DNA of 64,000 nucleotides from Aurifilum marmelostoma. Lineage: Eukaryota; Ascomycota; Sordariomycetes; Diaporthales; Cryphonectriaceae. The notes below the pieces were generated by a model, which saw only the letters and a list, made by a program, of their open reading frames with translations, did not search any database and was not told the DNA's origin. The stretch is from assembly GCA_027559495.1 (NCBI GenBank), contig JAMXSV010000012.1:186001-250000 (forward strand), read 5' to 3'. Each line of letters opens with the position of its first letter. Position 1 is the first letter of the stretch. The translations under genes were made by a program, and so were the position numbers. This document shows positions 1 through 11,458 of the stretch, one piece after another.

Positions 1-1261
1 ACTTGCTCTCCAGCAGCTTGTCGATGATGTGATCCCAGTCATACTTGTTGTCCTCCTCGATGCCTTCCTTCTGCGCCGCCTGGGTGAACAGGCCACGCAT
101 GTGTTCGTAGTCGGGCGTCTCCTCGAAGCCCAGGTTCCGCACGTACTCGAGGTACTCCTTGAACTGGACGGGGAAGCCGGCACAGAGCTCGTCCACGGCG
201 GTGGTCTGCTTCTTCTCTCCAATCTTCTCGTACTTTTGCTTATTAGTAGCAGCCTTCAGACCCTGCCACGGCAGACCGCCCCTCAGGAAGTACATGAAGA
301 CATGACCCAGAGCCTCCAGGTCGTCACGTCTCGACTGCTCCCTTCCGAGATGGGTATTGATACTCATGTACCGGGCTGTTCCCGACAGGGACTTTCGCTC
401 GCGGTAGGGGATATGCTGCTTCGTCTTGGGGTCCCGGTACTGCTTCGCCATTCCGAAGTCGACAACGTGGACCTGGTTGATCGATCTCCGATCGCTGTTG
501 ACAACCGCCTTGTCGATCCTGTTGATCAGGAAGTTGTCGGGCTTGATGTCGCGGTAGATGAGGTTCTTCTCGTGGATGGTTTGGACTCGGGAAAGCTGTT
601 TGCCGCCGTCCGATTAGCAAAGGAAATCAAGTGTCAGAATGACGGCTGGCGGGAGGATCAGCCGCGCGCGCAAGCAGCATAATGGAGCTTACCATCTGCT
701 TGGCGACCTGAATGACAGTCTTGAGGGAGAATCTGCGGCCGCAGTGATCAAACAGATCCTCCAGCGAGGGACCCAGCAGGTCGATGACGAGGATGTTGTG
801 AAGACCCTCTTGACCAAAGTAGTACACATTGGGGATGCCGGCTGCGGAGGCTGGGGTTAGCTGTGACAGCGGCGACGGTGAGGGTTTGTTTGTATACTGG
901 CGGACTCACGGCAGCCGACGAGGATCTTGTATGTCCTGTACTCATCTCGAAGCTGAGGAGCATCGCTCTTTCGTGGTTCCTATTGGTGCCAAATCAGTGG
1001 GCCGCTCTGTTTAACTTTTTTTCCCCTTCCTGCCGTCTACCCCTTTCTCCGTGGGTTGTTGCTCCTTGTTTCTAGACCCAAAGCACCAGCGAGCGAACTG
1101 GCGAAGACCAGTCCGCGAAGAGGACGACGTACGAATTTGATAGCAACCTGCTGATTGTTCAACAGATTGGTACCCTCGAAGATGACGCCGAAAGAGCCCT
1201 CGCCAATCTTCTTTCCCACCCGATAATGCACACCAACAACGTTTGACGAGGAGGAGGCCAT
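1..1261 (-). CDS. Casein kinase I, Hrr25/CKI1-like (3' end outside window)
   Basis: Serine/threonine kinase of the CK1 delta/epsilon/Hrr25 branch, which acts in DNA repair, vesicle traffic and cell-cycle control. Four exons read on the minus strand: 1261-1133, 979-910, 841-693 and 595 to the window edge, all with GT-AG borders and matching phases. The first exon holds the glycine loop ([15 protein letters not shown]) and the ATP-binding Lys of VAIKF at residue 42. Exon 3 carries [16 protein letters not shown]. Exon 4 carries the catalytic YRDIKPDNF, the metal-binding DFG in [14 protein letters not shown], and the CK1 signature [17 protein letters not shown]. About 314 residues are visible, which covers nearly all of the kinase domain; the C-terminal tail is missing. 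The start [10 protein letters not shown] is the only Met that precedes the kinase fold in frame. The family assignment is secure; the exact orthologue name is inferred. Confidence 0.95.
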
Positions 1262-2717
1262 TGTTGAGGGATTGACGACGGTCCTACGAGGACGTGAAGA
1301 GACGATCGGCCGATGGAAGAGGGAGAGATGGTCGGGAAGTTAAGAATCGAGGAGGTCTGGACGACAGACGGCGACGACGACGACGAGTGATTTAGCAATG
1401 TTCAGGATGCTAAATTACCAGGCCGGGGGGTTTGGCTGGGGCCCTAAATGAACCCAGATGAGGCGGTCAGCAGGCCACAACGTCGGTCATGCTCCGGTAG
1501 GCTGGTCGATGAAGTCGCGCGTCACTTCGACGTCGCTCTGAAAGAGAGGGGGGAGGAAGAGGGAGGGAGGGAGAGAGAGCGAGAGAGGAAAGAAGTCGGG
1601 AATATGAAGATTCCTACGCCCGACAGAGGAAGGTGTGGTGTAGTGTGGTGTGTTGTACGTCGGCCACGCGTGTAATTGAGGGCTGGAGGAAGGATGTGGA
1701 GAGATAGGAGAGAAGAATAGCCGATCTGAGCCCAGTAGACCAGGAGGCAGATGGTCTACGGCGCAGCTACTGGAGACGACAGGTACTGCTCGAGCATGGA
1801 TTGGGGGGGGGGACCCTGTTCTGGGTTATTGGTTGGGTACGGGGCAGCCTGCTGGGGGGTAGGGTGAGGGGGGGGGCGGCAGAGGGCGAGGGCGGCAAGG
1901 ACACTGCTGCTACTGTAAATGCAGGATAGTGGAGGAAAGGAGGAAGAGTAACAGGTGCTGGTGGCAGTGGTGGCAGTGACCAGTGGCTAGTGGCTGGTGT
2001 GTTCAGGGCCTGTATGTGTATGTGTGCGTGTGTGTGTGGCAGGGGGCTTTGATGCCTGTCCTTGTGCTTAACTCGGCCACCCTAAGGTACAACATTTTAC
2101 ATACCTGATTAATCTAGAACCCGGGGCAGGGATGCGCCCAAAAGAAGGCAGAAAGGGAGGAAGAGGAAAGAATAGAGGAGGCAGAGATACAGGGAGAGGG
2201 AATGTGTGTAGAGGCGATGTCGAATTCCGTTGCCTTGTTCCTTGGCGGTGCTGCCCCGACAATGGTGAATGGGCTGGGTAGGAGGCGGGAACCTGGCCGA
2301 GATTCGGATTAGGGTCCGTATTTTAGTCTGAGGCTGTGGGCTCTCTTCCCGCCCGTTCGTACTCGGGAGGCCCGTGGAACCGTCTGGTTTGTAGGGGCAA
2401 AGCTGACTTGTAGGTGGCGCTGAAGGGCCAAAATATACTGACTTTGTATTGTTGTATTGAGTTGCCGACGGAATGCAGGAGACAGACAGACAGACTCAGG
2501 CAGGCTGGACGAAAACAAAGGCTAGGAAGGGCAGGCAAGGGCCTGAGGAGGATCTCGGTATAGAATGGAGCAGCAGCTAGAACAAAACAGGCTGGCTGAA
2601 CCTGAATGGGCAGAGAGGACAGGGAAGAAGGAGAGGGGAAACCCAAAAACACAACAGCAGCAGCCGATAGTTCTGTGATCAAACACACACCCCTGAAAGA
2701 GAGGTATTGTCGGTTTG

Positions 2718-2749
<32 letters not shown>

Positions 2750-3405
2750 CAGAGAGGAGGAGCAGAACAAGATTTGGCGCCGATGGTGACCTTGATCGAA
2801 CCTTGGTCTGAAAGGGGGCAGGAGAGGTTGTCGGACTGGGGGGGGGGGAAGGACTAGGGGTTGACAGATCACACCTCCCTGGGATCGCCAGTGGATTGGA
2901 TTCGTCGAAGCTTCAGGTCAAGGAAAATAGAAAGAGAGTGAGAGAGGGTCAAGGGCAAGGCCCAGGAGTGGACTGGACGACAGTGAACGGTGGGTGGTAG
3001 GGGAGCGGATACGGGCTGCAGGCAGGCGTGGCAGAACAGCAGGCTCCAGGCTGGTTGGCAGGCAGACGGGAAGGCTAGTGGTAGCCAGGTTCAGGCCCCA
3101 TAGTAGGCTAGGCGCAAGTTGGTCTAGGCCCAGAGTTCAAGTTTGATAGCTGCACTGCCCGTTCCGAGTTTTTCTTCCTTTTTTTTTTTTTTGTCTCGTC
3201 CCTCCTCCTTCTCGACTCGTTCCTCATCGTGTGCCCTATCTGGCATCGCCTGCAGGGCTTGACTCAAATCCGCACCAGTAACAACTGCTGACCTCGTTGG
3301 TCCTTTGGCGTGCTGTGAAGTCGCAGGTGGTGGGCAGAGTGAGAGGCGCACCGTAAGGTGGAAAAGGGAGGCCCACAAGATAAAAATCACGGGTACCAAT
3401 GCTGC

Positions 3406-3458
<53 letters not shown>

Positions 3459-4200
3459 AGAGGCTCAGAGGGGGGGGGGGAGGCGCACACCAAAACCACC
3501 AATTGACAAAAGCCATTTTTACGGGACACAACGGGAACAGGTTAGGCCCTCCCGATTGAGCACACCCGACTGCAACAATGTACTGTGAAGCCCCTCCTCC
3601 CAAAGGCTCCATACTGCGTACAAACGCCCGGGGCACAGGCCTACATCGGGCCAGAACCACCCCAGGGAATCTGCCTGGGGCGGCGTCAGGGGTGCCAGGG
3701 GTACTAGGGCCCAAACGAAGTCAGGCAGCCCACCTAGATTTCGCGACAGTCCACCCACTAACTGGACCTGGGCGAGATTGCGCTGACCACCTGTTAAGAC
3801 CACTGGTCAATCCACATGCAAAGCTGTAACGCTTTAAGGCCAGCCTCAGCACGGCCAGTCCGTGGATCACCCTAGTGGGGGAGAAAAGAAAGAAAGAAGA
3901 ACGAGAAGGGAAGCCAGGAAAGAAAAGAACGGGACTTGTTCAGGTGGAGCAACTCATAGTACCCATGATACATGAGGTGAATTGAAGGGGAAGAAACGGG
4001 GACCCATCTTCCAACCTCATCAAATTTGACAGAGAGGGGGAAAACGGAAAGACAGGCACTGGGGAACAAAAAAGATGGAGGGAAAAACCAAGGACAATAG
4101 AAGAAATATGATAGGACATGGGAAGAACAGGGAAAAGAAGAAGGAGAAGAAAGGAGGCAATAACTTCTGTTGGAAACCTTCATCTCAACAATTTCGCCAT
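1262..4200. promoter_or_regulatory. Purine-rich upstream region of the CK1 gene
   Basis: No convincing gene was seen. The plus strand is strongly purine-rich over most of this stretch (G runs, GA tracts near 1540-1590 and 2730-2755), so the CK1 sense strand is pyrimidine-rich. Long CT-rich leaders are common upstream of highly expressed fungal genes, so this is probably promoter plus 5' UTR. Open frames here are low-complexity Ser/Pro or Arg/Glu translations of the simple sequence. A GCT microsatellite lies at 3407-3457 and a poly-T at about 3180-3192. Confidence 0.45.
3407..3457. repeat. (GCT)17 trinucleotide microsatellite
   Basis: Seventeen uninterrupted GCT units (CAG/AGC on the other strand) follow one variant unit. 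The tract lies about 2.1 kb upstream of the CK1 start codon and in no recognised coding sequence, although it is open in several frames (poly-Ser, poly-Cys). Confidence 0.9.
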
Positions 4201-7200
4201 GAAGGATTCTCGCAACCAAAATGCAATTGGGGACCCTGAAAAAAATAAAATAAAAATTGAGATCAAGCATCGAATCGACCTGCAATATCCACACCACCAC
4301 ACCAGCTCATGCACGTCAGGCTATGCATAGAAAGTAACAAGGTACATGGTGATGATGCTCCCATGGCCCAATCAGCATGTACCATCTGTTGCACCATTTG
4401 TATTGATCCCTTGGTCTACTCTATGATCGGAAGAACAAACCCTCATGCTCACCTCAGCTACTCGCCCGCCCTCGCAATTCACACCTGGTCTGATGCAGAG
4501 CCAGCTTTGCCAGAGCGCTACTATGCACAAACCCCATTCCATCTCCGTACCGAGATGGAGCGAGATGGGAATTCCTGCAACCGAGGACCAGGGGCGCGAG
4601 ATTGACGCCCGTGAACCGTGTCGCTCCTGTGTCATCATCCCTGACGCCAGATTATACTATGGGTACGGCCTTTTTTCTGGGTGAAGGTCATTTTAAATCC
4701 TTTGAACAAAAGCCGAGGTATTACCAGACTTATGAAGTATGTGTATTCTGTTTTGTGTCGTGCTCGTCACTCAACCGTTTTGCATCGTCATAATTAACAC
4801 CACCACCTCCTTCTTCTTTTCCCTCGTGAGACAGCCACCTCATCATCGTCTCTCTTTTTCCACATCACCATTGCTCTGCATGATTCGGGGTGGCGAGTCG
4901 TGATGACTCGGGGCGCTGGTGGGCGCTGCAGACTGACTGGCTTATGCCATTCTCATCCAATGCAGTGCACATGCTTTTTTTTCTTTCTTTTTCGGCACTC
5001 TTTTGGGTGGCACTGCATCCATAACCTCGCACTTAAGTAGGGGTCCTGCCTACGATTGGCTTGTTCACATACACCAATCACGGCGTACCAATCTCCAGGC
5101 CCTCTCTTGCACTTTCAGACATGGTCACCTGGCCATTCCGGCGTCGGGATGCAACCTGCAGCAGCAACGTGTGTGTAATCCAGATGAGCTTGACCTTGTC
5201 ACAGGCCACAGGCAGAGAGAGTGTGACACACAAGAGGCCGTAGCGCCATCGCCCCCAAAGCGGTCTGCGCAGAGAAAGATCTACGCCTCCTGTGGTACGC
5301 CTACTCGTCCGTTTTCTCGCGCATCAGTTTCGCCCTTTTCTCTCCTTACGTATTTCTAGTCGTCTTTCCTAGACATGACAGAACCCGACCAAGCCCAGCT
5401 GACCCGCCCGGGTTGGGGCTCGGCGGCCCCCGGAACAAGGGGCACCTCGACTCTGAATGGTCTTATTGTCTTTGCTGTGCGCCAGCATTTCCCCCCGCAT
5501 GCGGCACATTACTACTACACGTGTACTAGAGCGAGCAAGACTTGCTTATATTGCGTATAATAATACTTGTCACATATCAGCAGGAGTATAGTACCAGGGT
5601 GGTGTTTCGAATTTCTCGCCAACCCTGGCTCAATTGTGGTGACTTCTATGGAACCGCCCTCCACTTGGGATAATATCCTTATGATTACCCAGATATCACC
5701 CAAAGATTGTGTAGTAAGAATATCTAAGAGACAAAGGGTGAGGAAGAGTGAAACGGATGCAGATATGCACAGCAGCCCCAGCGAAGAGAGTGGAAGAAAG
5801 GAGAGTACTGTCGGACGCACACCGCCTTCAACTCTTCTTTTCACCCAAGCTCGCAAATACAGGACTTGACAGACACCCATCAGTTGTTGTGAGGATTCGA
5901 ATGTAGTCTGTCAACTGAAGCGTTCTCCTCTGTGATCAGAAACTGGCTCACTGATGAATAACATGCATAACAAGCAACATATAATCGTGGTGACGACTGG
6001 TAGGCGCTGCTTCCAGAGGTCCCTGCCCAAGTACTCAACATATCTAAAATATCAGTTGTCACTTGTTGACAAGCACATTGTCTCTGGCCTTGGTCATGCT
6101 CAATGTCAGACACTTCATTGATTTCCCCTCTCACCTAAAGATTGCCACTTTGCAGCTGAGTTCTCGGCTGCGCCTGGCAATCATTCAACTTAGATCTTCA
6201 TACTGTACATCAAAATGTCTGATATTTCAACAAATTGGCAGTGTGGACAAGACGATCATGTATTTGCGGGCAGACTAGGCTTGCGTTCGGAGAAGGAGGG
6301 CCTGTTTTGGACAAGGCTACTGAGAAGAAAGGGCCTCGGGAGGCGCGAGACACGGCGTGGCCACAAATCGTCCTCTATAATCACAGAAGGATGGAGCCAT
6401 AACAGAGAGAGCATGATTGAGTGATAAGCATGTGAGACACATTCAATCAATCTCATATACCTTTAGATTTAGATATAGTTATAAGCCCCTATGGACCTTG
6501 TATCACTTGATTGGGCCATGTGTAGAAATGTAGATTTCTGACCTGGCACTTAGGAATTTTCAATTCATGCCCTTGTATGTCGACCAGAGGACTGAGCACA
6601 TATACCTGTTAAATTGGCACTAATCTATTCCAAGGCACTGTAGTTTATAATAATTTTGTCCTACAAAGAAGATAATTGCACATAGACACGAGTACACTAT
6701 GCCCAGAATATGGTCATGTTCACAATGCCTGCGCAACACCTACACACTCCAGCAATCTCATGCTGAATGCTCCGATAGCCAAGGAAGAGAGGGACTCCCA
6801 GGAAGTCTCGGGCGTCTTACCTTAAGGAAAAGACTCCTCATAAGCAATATGCTAGGGCCAGAGACAGCCCAAAACCTGTGCGAGACATTGGGCAAATGCT
6901 CTCACATGATTCACAAGGTTTACAGGCAAAACGGCGGTAGATGTGCAGTTTTGTATTCAATAATCATGCCAAATAAAGAATATAAGGTCATTAGACATGG
7001 ATCGAAGACTTCAATGCTTTGGAGCGCGCAAAGTCGAGGTGCACTCGGTTCCTGGCACCTCTTCCGTGGGCCTCAGTCCTCCCAACCACAGCCAGTGCAA
7101 TGACTGTCTTCTGATGATACTGAGTCTTACTGCTGGGGAAGATTACCTTCTAGAACCTGACGTATGCAACAATCAGTAGATTGGAACATTCTGGAGTAGA

Positions 7201-9272
7201 ACCTATTTGAGCCCACTTAAACCATGATAGAACTGAGGATGTGTCAATACGGAATCTTTTGGAGAGAACGATCAAGCATCCTCGGGGAAATTATCCAAAT
7301 GGCACACCTTCAATAGTTGCAGAATCACGCCCCCCAAGAGAATCTCAAACTTTGCCTCAAATGGCCATCACTTTACCCTCAAGGCATCCTATTCTGCAGT
7401 CAATAGCCCCGATTACAAGTCCTGTGCCTTCCAAACACTAAAGAGAATGCGCGCGAGCGCTGTCCTCATTCGATGCCAAGGAGAGGTACATATTCCTGAA
7501 CAGAAATGAGGCTAGTATTCAAGATAGCGAGAGAAACGTGTGGTCGGTTTCGAGTAGACTGAAAGGATGACTCTTGAGGGATCCGTGGATATGTCACGAG
7601 GTAGGCCACATTACTTTACAGTTCCGAGAAGCAAAAGGAGATGCCATGGAGCTACAGGTGAGAGCCTGTAGGTCTTATTTACTAGCATCAGACTCACTCA
7701 TCAACAGAATCTGCATCAAGGAAACGTTTTCCTCTCCCGTCACATTAACAGTCAACGGTTGCAATGCATGCAGATAGCTTTTCCAGAGCATATCTCACTG
7801 ATTGATGAACTTCATATGGATTCATGGCGCAGAAAGATGCGAGAGGCCATGAGAATCAACAAGGCTACTGTTCAATGCAAAGTGGGATGGCGGACTCACG
7901 AGCCCTTGGTATAATGGGCGGCGACCACACATTATTATGAAGTCATGATTTGATGTAAGCCATGAGTGACTACGGGAGACCTTGAGGTAATTATGTCATG
8001 ATGTATATCACCTGACCCATACTTCAACCTTCAGTTCGTTGTGGACTGGATAGCCTGCTGAAAGGGCTACTTAGTTCGTGAGAAGATACTCAAACAGGTT
8101 ACCAGAGTAAATCTATATTAGAGACCACAGCAAGGGCATGCGTGTGGCTTTCGCTATGAGGTGGCTGTACCACAAAAGTCCAGCGAGGCTATGGGCACAG
8201 TGACAGCGATCAGAGATGATGGTTTCCAGAGGGCCAAGGTCTGATGTACTGTGCGCAGGCTCATCATCATTCCTCATAACAATCTCCAAACCCTTTCTCA
8301 CTATGTTACACAAGCAGTAATGCAAAATGATGAGAAAATAAATGGCGGAGAGACAGGAGGGAAATTCACTGCGAAGAAGTTGAGAAGAAGTTCAACACGG
8401 ACGACACCAGGCCAGGCCTATAATTACTACTGGAGTTCCAAGTTCCTATAATATCGAGATCTACCCTAAGCTTTCCACGAGTGGCAGCTCAAACCCATGG
8501 GATTATCTCTGAAGTATCTATTTGATGTTGGGCACATGTATTTTGCGAAGCCCAGTATACACACATGCCTCAGAGTGAGGGCGTTAGAAGCCTGTTGTGC
8601 ACAGAAAATAGCCAGGATGCGAAGACTCCATACAAAAGACAGCAGTGCAGATACAGTCCGAAGATGTCACCCTCTATGTATGCCAGTCCAGTGGGGGGGG
8701 ATCAGCGATGGGGCAAAGCGTCATCTATTATTCCTTCTTTAATCCCTCGAGTATTGGCCAAATAAGTGCTTAGCTGACAGCTGCATGCTGGCGCTTTTTG
8801 CCCCATGCGTTCATGTATCTCCATAGCTGATTACCCTCGACGGAACCGACACACTCATCTCAGCTTTTTTCTTCGACTCATCCCTCTGAATGAACGTTTG
8901 AGAAAATAATGGCACACCAACCCTAGTCCGGGCATGCAGCGTTCCTACGGGGGTTCTCCGTTAGGTTGACTCACTTTACGGTCCCCCCCTCCCCCCCTCT
9001 CTAGCCCCCAATATTACCCTCCATTGTAGCACATTAAAAGGACCATTCCATCGACCGTTGGAATATAATTAGAGCCTTTCCGTCCTTGGCTACTCACCCA
9101 CGCTGCTTGGACTCGGTCTCACCCACACATTCCAGGTCACCTCAACCTGATGAAGATCGCTGGCGGTTTTCAGCGCCCAGAGTCGTGAAAGAAAAAAAAA
9201 AATAAAAAATAAAGAGACGTTGGTCAGAATCCTATCAGTAGCGAGATCCCGGACCTATGTGACACCTTCAGT
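4201..9272. other. Gene-poor spacer, no recognisable gene
   Basis: About 5 kb with only short open frames (mostly under 120 codons) that resemble no family I know and lack paired splice sites. Part of it, roughly 5500-8900, looks more AT-rich than the flanking genes. I saw no terminal repeats, no transposase or reverse-transcriptase motif and no direct repeat. The last 200 bp before 9273 include an A-rich tract at 9190-9215. A degenerate, RIP-mutated element or non-coding RNA cannot be excluded by eye. Confidence 0.5.
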
Positions 9273-10043
9273 ATGGGTCTGACACGCCGGCTGCTCATCG
9301 CCACCACGGTCGTCACCGCGCCGCCCGCGCTCTACGTGTACAGCACCATCCTCCGTCTCGAGCGCGAGTATCCCCGCCTCGAGCCCTCGACCTCCTCGAC
9401 CGCCGCGCTGAGGACGTCTCCCGACACAAAGAGCTTCCACACGCCGCACCTCGACATCTACGGCGCCAGGGTCCCGGCCAGGCTGCTTGCCTCCCAGCAT
9501 GCCCCGGACGGCCGCGCCCTCAGCCAGGAGGAGGCGTGGGCGCGCTGGTTCCTGCAGTCGCCTGCACTGCAGCTCGAGGGCAAGATGTCGGGGAACTTCA
9601 GACACGGGCCGGGCGATGTAGGGGCGGAGGGCTTCCGCGCAGGGCAGAAGCTCCTCAACGGCATGTTCGAGGTCGTGAGGCCCCCAGCGGACGGGGAGCC
9701 GAGCATGCTGCCGGACCCGCTGGCGCAGCCCGGCCCGCTGCTCGTGCGGTGGGAGTTCCCAGCGCAGGGGGTCGCTCTGTACCGCAGGGCCGCGACGGAG
9801 TGGGGCTTTCCGTACCGGATGATGAGCGGCGGGCGGCACGAGTTCAGCCTGGGCCGGGTTGATCCGGACGGCACGATGGAGGTGCGGTTCGGCAGCGCGC
9901 ATGAGTACGAGTGGCGTGCTGAGGAGGGCCGGGCTCAGAAGGTGCAGCCCAGGTGGGTTGGGAGGCTGCACCGGGCTTTTGCGATGTGGTTACTGGACGA
10001 GAGAGTCAAGGCGTTGAAGAAGGCCGACGGTGGGAGTTTCTAG
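9273..10043 (+). CDS. Conserved-looking protein of unknown function with N-terminal membrane anchor
   Basis: I do not recognise the family. The single-exon frame encodes 256 residues with GC-rich codon use like the nearby genuine genes and unlike the surrounding spacer. Residues about 7-27 (LLIATTVVTAPPALYVYSTI) form one hydrophobic segment after a short basic start, so a signal anchor or mitochondrial inner-membrane anchor is likely. The rest looks soluble, with many Trp and Arg residues, for example an EEAWARWFLQSPALQLEG stretch near residue 90 and WEFPAQGVALYRRAATEWGF near residue 165. There are no obvious catalytic motifs. The minus-strand frame over the same bases is a GC-rich shadow. 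It lies 1.4 kb upstream of the receptor gene, on the same strand. Function unknown. Confidence 0.75.
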   Translation: MGLTRRLLIATTVVTAPPALYVYSTILRLEREYPRLEPSTSSTAALRTSPDTKSFHTPHLDIYGARVPARLLASQHAPDGRALSQEEAWARWFLQSPALQLEGKMSGNFRHGPGDVGAEGFRAGQKLLNGMFEVVRPPADGEPSMLPDPLAQPGPLLVRWEFPAQGVALYRRAATEWGFPYRMMSGGRHEFSLGRVDPDGTMEVRFGSAHEYEWRAEEGRAQKVQPRWVGRLHRAFAMWLLDERVKALKKADGGSF

Positions 10044-11458
10044 TTGGCTTTTCAATATTTTTTGTCATGCATTCGAATGGAATCTGGGGCTTTTCTTCTT
10101 TTTTTTCTCCTTCCTTTTTTTTCAGGAGGGGAAGGCTTCAAGAGATTTTGAATATCATTTTACAAATTATGGGATTGACATGACGAATGAACAACTTCAG
10201 ACAGAAAAAGAGACCCAGAAAAAGAAGAAGAAAAAAAAATAACAAATTCAAGCAACTTCGGTGTAAACAACACTGCTGGGGCGCTCCTCGTCCTGTACCT
10301 CTCTCAACAATCACGATTCTTGAGCCAGGAATTGCCCTTCACCCCCATCCTCTTGTCTTGGGCTACGAACTCCGCTTACAGGGATTGAAAATGCGCAGCT
10401 GATGGCGTCAAGTGCCTCGTATCTATATTTCCCGAGCTGGAGATGTTGAGCCTGGACAAACGAGATGGACTGGAAAGACATACTTTCTGGGAAAAGGGGT
10501 TGCTCAGGACGGCATCAGGGCAGGAAATGCCCACGAATAGTATAAATTAGTGATATTGGTTGCTCTAGACATCAGAAATCTCGTGATCTAATTAATTGTA
10601 TTTGCACCAGCTGGGCCTCGGCCTGCCAGATTGATTCAGTCTATGTAATTAATTATCGGCTGGGCTGGTTTCATGTCTCTCATCCTCTCCTTGGAGGAGG
10701 TCTCCGACGCAGAAACAGCGGAGTTTCTTGGGCTGACAAGTATTATGTAGCGGTCCATCTGAATAATCTAGAGCTGTCTTAGACAGTGCACACCGATCCT
10801 CATGCACGTCTTCGGTTATTCAGATCCCAATGCCGTGGGCCAGATCCGACAAGAAGTCTGCAATAATAGTCAAGATAAGATGGGATGTTGGGATCTTGTT
10901 GTACTGCAGGCGGTATTAAGTTAATATTCCTCTGTAGGGCTGCTAGTTCATCAGACCAAGAATTCCCAATCATTTTGGAAGCAATGGTATAGCGATACAA
11001 ATATAGAATAATATAACCTCCCCCCCCCTCCCCCCCTCCCTCCATCCCCCTCCTCCCCAGAACAAGATCAAAGAGGTAATGGTGGTGCTGACAGGCTTAT
11101 TTGCCCCCCCCCCTCTCTTCAAGCCAAGTCACCCAGCTGGCTACCCTACATACGTGCCCGCATGAGTGGCGGCTCCTTCATGTAGCTCCTGAATCACAAG
11201 AACCTGAAGCGGCTGGGTAGCTTGCCTAATTATATATATTCTATCTGGGTGGCGTCCGATTTATGCCGCGCTTGGTTGACGCTTTTATCTGCCGATATAT
11301 TTTTCTTGGTCGACCTGCTAAAAGCTTATGCCACCGTATCTGCATAAGCCACTCACTGTCTTCTTGCGTCTTCTCAGCCCTCGGCCCAGAGTCCATTTTC
11401 CTTCTTACTTTGATGCTGAAGTGGCCGAGCCCTCGTCAAGCCCTGACTTGTGCACACG
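10044..11458. other. Intergenic spacer
   Basis: No gene was seen. It begins with T-rich and A-rich tracts that fit a 3' UTR and poly(A) region (10050-10240). It contains C-rich runs near 11020-11060 and 11104-11113. A TATA-like TATATATAT lies at about 11230-11240, roughly 220 bp before the next start codon. Confidence 0.5.

Noticed and set aside
3872..4300. 142-codon open frame on the minus strand
   Set aside because: Phe/Ser/Leu-rich translation of a GA-rich plus strand; no conserved feature.
5003..5359. 118-codon frame in the first spacer as a small protein gene
   Set aside because: No hydrophobic leader, no cysteine pattern, no family; composition like the surrounding spacer.
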